From UBA6049 sp965662345 (GTDB taxonomy: Bacteria; Bacteroidota; Bacteroidia; Flavobacteriales_G; Salibacteraceae): a stretch of 64,000 bases of DNA. How positions within the stretch are numbered: position 1 is the stretch's first letter; each line of letters starts with the position of its first letter. Shown in pieces: positions 28,314 through 36,568 of this stretch. A model generated the notes under the pieces. That model did not search any database. It was not told the origin of the DNA and saw only the letters and a list, made by a program, of their open reading frames with translations. Location of the stretch: contig CBFIHE010000007.1 of the NCBI GenBank assembly GCA_965662345.1, positions 35,793 through 99,792 of the forward strand. Direction: 5' to 3'. A program made the position numbers and the translations under genes.

Positions 28314-29555
28314 GTGAACCCATACGGAACCGGTAAACGAAAGATATTTAACGACCCCATCTACGGTTTTATTTCAATCCCGAATGAATTCATTTTCGAT
28401 CTGATTGAACACCCCTATTTTCAACGTCTTCGGAGAATCACCCAATTAGGTCTTAGTAATGTTGTTTATACGGGAGCGAACCACACAAGGTTTCAGCACA
28501 CCTTGGGTGCCATGCACCTAATGACCCGAGCCATTGAAACGATAAGGAGCAAAGGCCACGAAATAACAGATGAAGAAGCTTTGGGAGCTACCATTGCTAT
28601 ACTCATGCACGATATTGGTCACGGTCCTTATTCACATACCTTAGAATATAGCTTAGTAAATGGAGTGAATCATGAAGTAATCTCTTCCTTGTTCATGGAT
28701 GAACTCAACCATAAGTTCAACGGCAAGCTAGATTTAGCTATTGACATATTCAAAGGCACTTACCACAAAAAATTTTTGCATCAGTTGGTTAGCAGCCAGT
28801 TAGATGTAGACCGATTAGATTACTTAAAGCGCGATAGTTTCTTCACAGGAGTTTCTGAAGGGGTGATTGGTTCAGAAAGGCTAATCTCCATGCTCAACGT
28901 TGCCAATGGTGAGATTGCTGTAGAAGCAAAAGGGATTTATTCTGTAGAAAAATTCTTGGTAGCCAGAAGGATTATGTACTGGCAGGTGTACCTTCATAAG
29001 ACGGTTTTGGGGTCGGAAATGCTGCTCATAAAAATTCTAAGTAGGGCCAAAAGTTTAGCCCTAGCTGGTGAAACTCTTTTTTGTAGCTCAGCGCTTGAAA
29101 CCTTCTTATATCATGACTACACCAAAGAGGATTTTTATGCCTACAAAGGTTTGCTTGCCGTTTTCGCACGGCTAGATGATTTTGACATCATGAGTGCAAT
29201 TAAGGTATGGGCAGAGCATGAAGATGCTATTCTTTCTACCCTGTGCTCCATGTTGATAAACAGAAAGCTGTATAAAGTGGTAATTCGTAAAGAACCGTTT
29301 GATAAAGATGAGATAGAAGCCAAGCAGAGAGAAGTTGCCAAGCATATGAATATTGACGACCCTTCTGATTTAGATTTCTTCGTGTTTAGCGACCAAGTGA
29401 TGAACAGGGCCTATTCTCAAACATTAGATAACATCTGTATTTTATTCAAAGATGGTACGGTGAAAGATGTTGCAGAAGCTGCTGATTTACTGAATATTTC
29501 AGTGCTATCAGAACCTGTAACTAAGTACTTCCTCTGTTACCCTAAAATCGCTTAA
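28314..29555 (+). CDS. HD-domain phosphohydrolase
   Basis: This 413-residue protein carries an HD domain: RFQHTLGAMHL supplies the first His, ILMHDIGHGPYSH the His-Asp pair, and LDVDRLDYLKRDSF the last Asp. The sequence resembles the dGTPase/SAMHD1-like (YdhJ-type) hydrolases; the nucleotide substrate is not known. The start is a GTG (28314) behind an AAGGG sequence, because homology begins at the next residues (KIFNDPIYGFISIP). Its stop codon lies inside the TAAATTTG box proposed for lpxD. Confidence 0.88.
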   Translation: MNPYGTGKRKIFNDPIYGFISIPNEFIFDLIEHPYFQRLRRITQLGLSNVVYTGANHTRFQHTLGAMHLMTRAIETIRSKGHEITDEEALGATIAILMHDIGHGPYSHTLEYSLVNGVNHEVISSLFMDELNHKFNGKLDLAIDIFKGTYHKKFLHQLVSSQLDVDRLDYLKRDSFFTGVSEGVIGSERLISMLNVANGEIAVEAKGIYSVEKFLVARRIMYWQVYLHKTVLGSEMLLIKILSRAKSLALAGETLFCSSALETFLYHDYTKEDFYAYKGLLAVFARLDDFDIMSAIKVWAEHEDAILSTLCSMLINRKLYKVVIRKEPFDKDEIEAKQREVAKHMNIDDPSDLDFFVFSDQVMNRAYSQTLDNICILFKDGTVKDVAEAADLLNISVLSEPVTKYFLCYPKIA

Positions 29556-29560
29556 ATTTG
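29553..29560 (+). promoter_or_regulatory. Candidate -7 box, distal lpxD promoter
   Basis: TAAATTTG matches TAnnTTTG exactly and overlaps the HD gene stop. It would give a leader of about 107 bases for the lipid A operon. Confidence 0.45.
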
Positions 29561-29572
29561 CCCCGCTCGAGT

Positions 29573-29629
29573 GTTGAAAAGTAGAGCAAACAAGCCCTAA
29601 AAAAGCCTGCATCTATGCTACTTTTGAAC
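29573..29629 (+). promoter_or_regulatory. Inverted repeat in the lpxD leader, containing a second -7 box
   Basis: The arm at 29573-29588 (GTTGAAAAGTAGAGCA) pairs with 29616-29629 (TGCTACTTTTGAAC), with 8 perfect central pairs, one mismatch and a 2-base bulge around a 27-base loop. The right arm includes TACTTTTG (29619-29626), an exact TAnnTTTG box placed about 47 bases before the lpxD ATG. It could be an operator, an attenuating leader structure, or both. Confidence 0.4.
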
Positions 29630-29672
29630 AGTTGTACTATAACGTTAAACAAAGCGCCAAAAACAGGCACGC

Positions 29673-30728
29673 ATGGAGTTTTCAGCAGGTCAAGTAGCAG
29701 AACTCATACAAGGTAGATTAGAAGGAGACGCAGCATCTATTGTTTCTGACTTATCCAAGATAGATCAAGGAGCACCAGAAACGCTTTCATTTCTTTACAG
29801 TGCGGAATATGTTTCGCATTTGTACACTACCTCAGCGAGTGTAGTGATAATTAGTGAGAGTATTCCTCTTGAGCATCCCGTTCCTGGGCATGTTTCTTTG
29901 ATTTGGGTTGATGATGCCCGTATGGCTTTTGCCAAAATATTACATGCCTATAAAGCAGCTAAGCAGCAGAATAGGCAAGGCATTCATCCTAAAGCTACAA
30001 TCCACCATTCAGCAGAGGTTTCAGAAGACGTATTCATTGGAGCAAATGTTGTTATTGGAGAAAGAGTAAAAGTGGGTAGTGGGTGTTTTATACATGCTAA
30101 TACTACCATTTCTGAAGACTCAGTAATTGGCGATAACTGTATAATTTACAACAACGTAAGTATTTACGAAGAATGCCAAATCGGGAATAGTTGTACTATT
30201 CAAGCTGGAGCTATTATCGGGTCAGAAGGTTTTGGCTTTCAACCAAATAGTGACAACAATTACCATAAGATTCCTCACATTGGTAATGTAATTTTAGAAG
30301 ACCACGTAGAGATTGGTGCTAACACCACTATAGACCGCGCAACCATGGGTTCTACCATTATTCGTAAAGGCGTTAAACTAGACAACCTTATACAGGTAGG
30401 TCATAACGTAGAAATTGGTGAAAATACGGTAATAGCAGCTCAATCTGGTATAGCGGGTAGTGTAACCATTGGTAAGAACTGTATGATTGGTGGTCAAGTT
30501 GGTTTTGCGGGTCATCAGCACATAGCCGATGGTGTGAAAATAGCAGCTCAATCTGGTATAATGGGAAGCTTAAAAGAAGAGGAATCTATCCATATGGGTA
30601 GTCCTTCTTTACCTATTGGCGACTTTCGCAAATCCTATGTTTACTTTAGGAAGCTACCAGCTATTCAAGCCCAAATCACCGAACTTAAAAAAGAACTCGA
30701 ATCGCTTAAAGCGTCTGAAAATAATTAG
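29673..30728 (+). CDS. lpxD: UDP-3-O-acylglucosamine N-acyltransferase
   Basis: This 351-residue enzyme adds the second hydroxyacyl chain in lipid A synthesis. An N-terminal uridine-binding domain (about residues 1-100) is followed by left-handed beta-helix hexapeptide repeats. The catalytic-region block QVGHNVEIGENTVIAAQSGIAG and the second histidine segment FAGHQHIADGV are intact. A C-terminal helix closes the protein. It heads the lpxD-lpxC/fabZ-lpxA-ABC-efp operon. Confidence 0.95.
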   Translation: MEFSAGQVAELIQGRLEGDAASIVSDLSKIDQGAPETLSFLYSAEYVSHLYTTSASVVIISESIPLEHPVPGHVSLIWVDDARMAFAKILHAYKAAKQQNRQGIHPKATIHHSAEVSEDVFIGANVVIGERVKVGSGCFIHANTTISEDSVIGDNCIIYNNVSIYEECQIGNSCTIQAGAIIGSEGFGFQPNSDNNYHKIPHIGNVILEDHVEIGANTTIDRATMGSTIIRKGVKLDNLIQVGHNVEIGENTVIAAQSGIAGSVTIGKNCMIGGQVGFAGHQHIADGVKIAAQSGIMGSLKEEESIHMGSPSLPIGDFRKSYVYFRKLPAIQAQITELKKELESLKASENN

Positions 30729-30744
30729 CGCCTGAATCTGTATT

Positions 30745-32145
30745 ATGTCTGATAAACAACGTACACTCAAACAAGAAATAAGCTTCACAGGAGTTGGTCT
30801 TCATACGGGTAAAACCATAAAAATGACCATTAAGCCTGCACCAGAAAATCATTGGTATGTATTCCAACGCATGGATGTAGAAGGACAACCAAAGATTAAA
30901 GCAGATGCAGATAACGTTTCTACCACCAAACGAGGTACAAGCCTCAAAAAAGGTGATGGAGAAATTCATACTACCGAGCATATATTAGCTGCTTTATACG
31001 GCATGCAGATTGATAATGCATTAATTGAAATTGACGGGCCAGAAGTTCCCATCATGGATGGAAGCTCTCAAGCGTTTGTTGAAGCCATTGTAAAAGCAGG
31101 TATTGTAGAGCAAGAAATAGATCGTGAATACTTTGCGCTTGATGACAATCTCAAGTATGAAAACGCAGAAAAAGAAGCTGAAATTTTAGCAGTACCCGAT
31201 TCTGAGTATCGCATTACAGTAATGGTAGACTACAAGTCTCCACTTTTGGGCACACAGCATGCTAGTATGTATACCATCAATGAGTTTGAAAAGGAGATTG
31301 CTTCTTGTAGAACCTTTGTTTTTTTGCGCGAATTGATGCAGCTAGTGAATGCAGGCCTCATTAAAGGAGGGGATGTGAATAACGCTATCGTTATGATAGA
31401 TACATCGCTAAGCGATGAAGAAAAACAGAAATTAGCCGACACCTTTGATAAGCCGGTGAGCATGCTCAAAGAAGTAGGCATTGGTATCCTTAACAATGTT
31501 GATTTGCGATTTGAAAATGAACCGGCAAGACACAAACTATTGGATATAGTTGGTGACTTAGCATTAGTTGGGAAATTCATAAAAGCGCATATTTTGGCAG
31601 CAAGGCCAGGCCATACCAGTAACAGTGAGTTTGCCAAAGTACTAAAAGAACAAATTAAAAAGCAGAGTAAAGCGGCTCCCAAGTTTGACTTAACTAAAGA
31701 ACCACTTTTCGATACCAACGAAATTGCTCGTATTCTTCCTCATCGCTATCCTTTCTTATTGGTTGATAAGATTGTAGAATTGGTAGAGGGAGATCACGTT
31801 ATTGGCGTGAAGAACGTTACACGAAATGAAGAGTTTTTCAATGGTCATTTCCCAGATGAACCCGTAATGCCAGGGGTGCTCATTGTAGAGGCAATGGCAC
31901 AAACAGGAGGCTTTCTCATTTTAGCTCACGTAGATGATCCTAAGGAATATGCTACGTACTTCATGAAAATAGATAATGTGAAGTTTAAGCAAAAGGTGGT
32001 TCCTGGAGATACCCTTATTTTCAAATTAGAGCTCCTTTCTCCAATAAGACGCGGCATAGCCCACATGAAAGGTACCGCATACGTAGGAGACAAAGTGGTT
32101 GCTGAAGGTGAGCTTTTGGCACAAATTGCTAAAAAAACAGCATAA
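30745..32145 (+). CDS. lpxC-fabZ: Fused UDP-3-O-acyl-GlcNAc deacetylase / 3-hydroxyacyl-ACP dehydratase
   Basis: This 466-residue fusion has LpxC at residues 1 to about 305 (zinc ligand in HTTEHILAALYG, HKLLDIVGDLALVG) and FabZ from about 320 (ILPHRYPFLLVDKI, NGHFPDEPVMPG with the catalytic His and Glu in EAMAQTGG). LpxC commits precursor to lipid A; FabZ dehydrates 3-hydroxyacyl-ACP for fatty acid synthesis, so the fusion ties two users of the same pool. The fusion is typical of Bacteroidota. Its stop overlaps the lpxA start by one base. Confidence 0.97.
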   Translation: MSDKQRTLKQEISFTGVGLHTGKTIKMTIKPAPENHWYVFQRMDVEGQPKIKADADNVSTTKRGTSLKKGDGEIHTTEHILAALYGMQIDNALIEIDGPEVPIMDGSSQAFVEAIVKAGIVEQEIDREYFALDDNLKYENAEKEAEILAVPDSEYRITVMVDYKSPLLGTQHASMYTINEFEKEIASCRTFVFLRELMQLVNAGLIKGGDVNNAIVMIDTSLSDEEKQKLADTFDKPVSMLKEVGIGILNNVDLRFENEPARHKLLDIVGDLALVGKFIKAHILAARPGHTSNSEFAKVLKEQIKKQSKAAPKFDLTKEPLFDTNEIARILPHRYPFLLVDKIVELVEGDHVIGVKNVTRNEEFFNGHFPDEPVMPGVLIVEAMAQTGGFLILAHVDDPKEYATYFMKIDNVKFKQKVVPGDTLIFKLELLSPIRRGIAHMKGTAYVGDKVVAEGELLAQIAKKTA

Positions 32146-32921
32146 TGAGTATCAGTCCAATGGCTTATGTGCATCCAAATGCCAAAATTGGTAAGGATGT
32201 AACAATTGAACCTTTTGCAAGCATTTACGAAGATGTAGAAATAGGAGATGGTACTTGGATTGGTCCAAATGCGGTAATTATGGACGGTGCCAGAATAGGA
32301 AAGAATTGCAAGATTTTTCCTGGAGCAGTTGTTTCCGCAATTCCTCAAGACTTAAAGTACAAAGGCGAAAAATCCATTACATCTATTGGTGATAACACCA
32401 CTATTCGCGAATGCGCTACCATTAATAAAGGTACCGTAGATAAAATGGAAACACGCATTGGTGAGAATTGTCTCATCATGGCGTATGTGCACGTAGCCCA
32501 TGATACATTTATTGGCAATCACGTGATTATAGCCGTAGATACCGTTTTAGCCGGACATATGGTAATTGAGGATTTTGCCATTATCGAAGGTATTTCTGGT
32601 GCGCAACAGTTTTTAAACATTGGTGCTCATGCCTTTATTGCAGCTGGATCTTTGATTCGGAAAAACGTTCCTCCATATATCAAATGTGCCAGAGAACCAC
32701 TAACGTACACGGGTATTAACGCAATTGGATTGCGCAGAAGAGGCTGGAAAGAAGAAGTCATCAAAGAAATTGAAGACATCTACCGCACACTTTATATCCG
32801 TAATAAGAATATCTCCAATGCTTTAGCCGAGATAGAAAAAAACTACCCCGATAGTGAGCACAAACAACATATTGTTTCGTTCATTAAAGCTTCTGAGAAC
32901 GGCATAGTAAAGCGACCATAA
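32145..32921 (+). CDS. lpxA: UDP-N-acetylglucosamine acyltransferase
   Basis: This 258-residue hexapeptide-repeat enzyme adds the first hydroxyacyl chain to UDP-GlcNAc. The beta-helix (NAKIGKDVTIEPFASI onward), the catalytic His block MAYVHVAHDTFIGNHVIIA and the C-terminal helical domain (NAIGLRRRGW) match LpxA. Its ATG overlaps the lpxC-fabZ stop (TAATG), giving coupled translation of the operon. Confidence 0.96.
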   Translation: MSISPMAYVHPNAKIGKDVTIEPFASIYEDVEIGDGTWIGPNAVIMDGARIGKNCKIFPGAVVSAIPQDLKYKGEKSITSIGDNTTIRECATINKGTVDKMETRIGENCLIMAYVHVAHDTFIGNHVIIAVDTVLAGHMVIEDFAIIEGISGAQQFLNIGAHAFIAAGSLIRKNVPPYIKCAREPLTYTGINAIGLRRRGWKEEVIKEIEDIYRTLYIRNKNISNALAEIEKNYPDSEHKQHIVSFIKASENGIVKRP

Positions 32922-32924
32922 TGT

Positions 32925-33563
32925 ATGAGTATTCACCTGGAAAACATCGGTAAACGATTCAACCGAGAATGGATTTTCCGTGGCGTGAATCACACCCTTG
33001 AATCTGGGAAAAGCTATGCCATTTTAGGTAGTAATGGTTCTGGTAAATCTACACTTCTACAAGTAGCATCTGGCTATGCCAGGCCTACAGAAGGCAGTGT
33101 TAAAGCCTTACTAAACGGTAGTACAGTAACGGAAGAAAAGCTCTTTTTTCACGTAAGCTTAGCCACACCTTATTTAGGATTATATGAAGACTTCTATTTA
33201 GAAGAGCTGTTGGCCTTCCATTTCAAGTTCAAAACCATTCAGAATTCGATTCTGCTTAGCGATGTGCCGCATATTCTCAAATTAGAACATGCGCTCAATA
33301 GACCTGTAAAACAATTTTCAAGCGGTATGAAGCAGCGCGTTAGATTGGGCCTTGCCATACTCAGTAATACTCCATACCTATTTCTAGATGAACCAACTTC
33401 TAACTTAGATAAAAGCGGTAAGAATTGGTATAAAACTATGGTTGAAACATACGCTAGCAACCGCATGGTTGTGGTTTGTAGCAACCACCAAGAAGAAGAA
33501 ATCTTTTTTTGTGAAACACGCTTGGAAGTAGGTGACTACAAACAAAAACCAAAGTCAAAATAG
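32925..33563 (+). CDS. Orphan ABC-type ATPase
   Basis: This 212-residue single ABC domain has Walker A GSNGSGKSTLL, signature FSSGMKQRVRLG (an LSGGQ variant), Walker B YLFLDEPTSNLD and the H-loop region VVCSNHQEEE. No membrane component is adjacent. It lies 3 bases after lpxA and 29 before efp, inside the lipid A operon. It could energise a permease encoded elsewhere, perhaps for envelope lipids, or act without one; neither is shown by the sequence. Confidence 0.9.
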   Translation: MSIHLENIGKRFNREWIFRGVNHTLESGKSYAILGSNGSGKSTLLQVASGYARPTEGSVKALLNGSTVTEEKLFFHVSLATPYLGLYEDFYLEELLAFHFKFKTIQNSILLSDVPHILKLEHALNRPVKQFSSGMKQRVRLGLAILSNTPYLFLDEPTSNLDKSGKNWYKTMVETYASNRMVVVCSNHQEEEIFFCETRLEVGDYKQKPKSK

Positions 33564-33592
33564 TACATTCGTAAACGCATTAAACGAGAATT

Positions 33593-34159
33593 ATGGCATC
33601 AACTTCAGACATCCGCAATGGATTGTGTATCCGTTTCAACAACGATATATACCAAATCAAAGAATTCTTACACGTAAAACCTGGGAAAGGTGCAGCCTTT
33701 GTGCGCACCAAAATTAAGAGTGTAACCTCAGGAAAAGTGTTAGACAATACCTTCCCAGCAGGAGCAAAAATTGATGAAGTACGTGTTGAAACCAGAGAAT
33801 ATCAATATCTCTACAAAGAAGGTGAAGACATGCATTTCATGAATAATGAAACGTTTGAGCAAACGTTTTTGGATGGTAGTACCATTGAAAATGCCGACTT
33901 GTTGAAAGAGGGTGAAATGGTGAAAATCATTTTTGATGCCCAAGACGAAAAACCATTAACCGTTGAATTACCTAATGTGGTTCAATTAGAAATCACTTAT
34001 ACAGAACCTGGCGTGAAGGGAGATACGGCAACAAATAGCATGAAACCCGCAACCGTTGAGACGGGAGCGGAGATTCGCGTTCCTCTTTTCTGTAATGAAG
34101 GCGATGTTGTGAAAGTAAAAACAGACGACCGTTCGTATCAAGAACGCGTGAAGAAATAA
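33593..34159 (+). CDS. efp: Translation elongation factor P
   Basis: This 188-residue three-domain protein relieves ribosome stalling at polyproline stretches. Domain I includes the tip loop VKPGKGAAFVRTK, with the Lys that can carry the modification, and the C-terminal domain ends in DRSYQERVKK. Length and layout are standard. It is followed by a strong intrinsic terminator that closes the lpx operon. Confidence 0.97.
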   Translation: MASTSDIRNGLCIRFNNDIYQIKEFLHVKPGKGAAFVRTKIKSVTSGKVLDNTFPAGAKIDEVRVETREYQYLYKEGEDMHFMNNETFEQTFLDGSTIENADLLKEGEMVKIIFDAQDEKPLTVELPNVVQLEITYTEPGVKGDTATNSMKPATVETGAEIRVPLFCNEGDVVKVKTDDRSYQERVKK

Positions 34160-34178
34160 GAAGTCTCAACAGTGTAAG

Positions 34179-34205
34179 AGCGGAATTTGGTTCCGCTTTT
34201 TTTTT
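34179..34205 (+). terminator. Rho-independent terminator after efp
   Basis: A perfect 7-bp stem, AGCGGAA (34179-34185) and TTCCGCT (34191-34197), with a TTTGG loop is followed by a run of T to 34205. It ends the lpxD-to-efp transcript and lies just before the second LpxD-like gene. Confidence 0.9.
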
Positions 34206-34218
34206 GCAATACACGAAT

Positions 34219-35154
34219 ATGAAATACGCAGCTCCTCAACGATTGGCAGACATTGCAGCTCTCATTAATGCGAAGTATGTAGGCGATGACGATTTTCAAG
34301 TACTTGGTCAAAACGAAATACATGTAGTTGAACCTGGTGATATCGTTTTTGTTGATCATCCTAAATACTATGACAAGGCTTTAGAATCTGCAGCTACTAT
34401 AATTCTCATTAATAAAGAAGTTGAATGCCCACAGGGTAAAGCGCTGTTAATTAGTGATGATCCTTTTCGTGATTTTAACACTCTTACCAAACACTTTAGT
34501 CCGTTCATAGCAAGCAATGCTGTAATTGACGACTCCTCTGTAATTGGTGAAGGAACAGTAGTACAGCCTGGAGCTGTAATTGGAGCAAACGTTGTAATTG
34601 GGAAGAATTGCATCATTCATGCAAATGCTGTGATCAACTACAATTGTTTAATTGGCGATAACTGCATTATTCATTCGAACGTGGTGGTAGGTGCAGAGGC
34701 ATTTTACTACAAGAAACGTGAAACAGGGTATGATAAACTCCTTTCTGGCGGAAGAGCTGTTCTAGAAAATGATGTAGAGCTTGGTGCTGGAACTACAATA
34801 GATAGAGGAGTAACTGCAGATACCACCATAAAACGCGGCACAAAGATTGATAACCTCTGCCACGTTGGTCATGATACAATCATTGGGGAAGACTGTCTGT
34901 TTGCAGCGCATACAGGAATTGCAGGTTGTACCATAGTAGGCAATGGCGTTACCATGTGGGGAAGAGTTGGTGTTTCAAGCGGACTCACCATTGGTGATGG
35001 AGCTGTAATATTAGCTTGCTCTTGTATCTCCAAATCTTTGGAAGGTAAGAAAACCTACTTTGGAACTCCTGCTGAAGAGGCTAGGGGGAAATGGAGAGAG
35101 TTAGCTGCTATTCGTCAGCTACCGGAGGCTCTTCAGAAACTGAAGAATCTGTAG
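34219..35154 (+). CDS. Second LpxD-like N-acyltransferase
   Basis: This 311-residue protein has an N-terminal LpxD-like domain (LADIAALINAKYVGDDDF) and hexapeptide repeats (about residues 95-270). One active-site-like block is kept (LCHVGHDTIIGEDCLFAAHTGIAG), but the segment that in the first LpxD reads AGHQHIADGV is SSGLTIGDGA, so the second His is absent. It probably acylates a different substrate, perhaps a surface sugar, or is a diverged paralogue. ATG at 34219 is chosen over the TTG frame opening at 34204, which lies in the terminator T-tract. Its 3' end overlaps the convergent ligase gene by 47 bases. Confidence 0.85.
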   Translation: MKYAAPQRLADIAALINAKYVGDDDFQVLGQNEIHVVEPGDIVFVDHPKYYDKALESAATIILINKEVECPQGKALLISDDPFRDFNTLTKHFSPFIASNAVIDDSSVIGEGTVVQPGAVIGANVVIGKNCIIHANAVINYNCLIGDNCIIHSNVVVGAEAFYYKKRETGYDKLLSGGRAVLENDVELGAGTTIDRGVTADTTIKRGTKIDNLCHVGHDTIIGEDCLFAAHTGIAGCTIVGNGVTMWGRVGVSSGLTIGDGAVILACSCISKSLEGKKTYFGTPAEEARGKWRELAAIRQLPEALQKLKNL

Positions 35155-36568
35155 GTAAACGCTCTGCATAAACGTCAAACGCTACGACAATTGCCAAGAA
35201 ACCCCAAAAGGTGATTGCTGCTTTATCTTGGTCTAAATAGTTATTTAAAGTGGCATGTATAAAATAGGTGGTAAGAGCGATGATGGTAGCTAATAACACC
35301 ATGGCCTGGTTACGATCTTTCATTTGGTAGTATAACGGGATACCGCGAACATAGACTAGCGCTATTATCACTAAAAAAGTAATAAGACCTGGAACTCCTT
35401 GCTCCGCCATCCTTCCAAAGTATTCACTATGTGCGTTACCTAGATTCCCAAAATTGGTAGATATAACGGTCAGCTCAGAAGAGCGCTGATATGGAGCATA
35501 CAAAAACGAATAAGTACCAGGACCTTTACCAACAACTGGGCTCTCAAAAAACATTCTGAATGCACAGCTCCAGCGATTGAGTCTTTCTAGGTTTGAAGCA
35601 TCTGTAGCAACATTAGAAATAGACTCAACGTGTTCTGCTAGATCTCCTGATGAGTCTTGTCTGTTCTTCTCAAGCTTATGAATAACCTCTGTTTGAAAAC
35701 TCAAAAAGAATGAAATAGCAACCACGCCCACGAGCATAAGAATCCACCATCTAACTCTAAACTTAATTACCGCCAATAAGAAGAGGCCACCAACCAAACT
35801 TACCCAAGCTGCACGCGTTAAAGACGCCACCACTCCAACCATAAGAATGCTAAAGAAGAACCCGGCTAGGATTTTGGCATTTATGTCATATTTCTTATTG
35901 AACATGTACATGAAAGTGATGGGTATGTAAAAGGCTAACATTGCTCCATAGATCGTATGATCTTTGTAAAACGGCTGCATTACCCAGTGCGCTGAATGCG
36001 CATCAAAACCTCTAACCCCTTGCCTTATTAAGGTATAAATTACTACTCCAGAAAAAGGCACAACGTACATCCACATGTACTTACTTACCAAATCAGGATA
36101 GCGAAACATTTGAGCAGCTATGAAATAGAAAGGCACAATGAACCACAATCTAGCCAAGAAAAATTTAAGACTCACAACAGGTAACTCGCTGGTTAAAGCG
36201 GTTATGAAAATCCAGAACAGAAAAAAGTAAATTGCTACCGATATTGGATGAGATAGAATTCTTCTATCGTAATTCATCTCATAGGTCTGTCTAAGAAGAA
36301 AAACGAGCATAGCTCCAAACAGTAAAGGATCGGTTGGTACAGATAATCCCAATCCGCCTCCTACATCGTCTAACCCAATACTTAGAGGAACTGAGAACGT
36401 AATTAGTAATAATAACCATTGAATTCTAAAGAGGGCAATGGCTATAATAGTTAGTGCTGCAGGAATAGCTACAAACCAATACACTTCTAGGTATAAAAAG
36501 AGCGCATTAAGCAGCACAAATAAGCCGCTTGCCCCATAAATCCATCGTGATTGAAGCGCGTTGGTCAC
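35108..36568 (-). CDS. O-antigen ligase/polymerase family protein
   Basis: This 486-residue polytopic membrane protein has 10 or more helices and the large external loop typical of the Wzy/WaaL/RfaL family (residues about 325-385, including NLERLNRWSCAFRMFFESPVVGKGPGTYSF). It would polymerise repeat units or attach a polysaccharide to lipid A; these cannot be told apart here. Its ATG directly follows the Wzz-like gene stop. The last 47 bases overlap the end of the LpxD-like gene on the other strand. Confidence 0.85.
   Translation of the reverse strand: MTNALQSRWIYGASGLFVLLNALFLYLEVYWFVAIPAALTIIAIALFRIQWLLLLITFSVPLSIGLDDVGGGLGLSVPTDPLLFGAMLVFLLRQTYEMNYDRRILSHPISVAIYFFLFWIFITALTSELPVVSLKFFLARLWFIVPFYFIAAQMFRYPDLVSKYMWMYVVPFSGVVIYTLIRQGVRGFDAHSAHWVMQPFYKDHTIYGAMLAFYIPITFMYMFNKKYDINAKILAGFFFSILMVGVVASLTRAAWVSLVGGLFLLAVIKFRVRWWILMLVGVVAISFFLSFQTEVIHKLEKNRQDSSGDLAEHVESISNVATDASNLERLNRWSCAFRMFFESPVVGKGPGTYSFLYAPYQRSSELTVISTNFGNLGNAHSEYFGRMAEQGVPGLITFLVIIALVYVRGIPLYYQMKDRNQAMVLLATIIALTTYFIHATLNNYLDQDKAAITFWGFLAIVVAFDVYAERLPTDSSVSEEPPVADE

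Noticed and set aside
29999..30600. Tandem-repeat-like DNA in lpxD, also in lpxA and the second LpxD-like gene
   Set aside because: The pattern reflects hexapeptide beta-helix codons and not a CRISPR array or satellite repeat; there are no constant repeats with uniform spacers.
31230..31718. 162-codon minus-strand open frame
   Set aside because: It lies antisense within lpxC-fabZ, is Ser/Leu-rich like codon shadows, and the plus-strand protein has full catalytic motifs.
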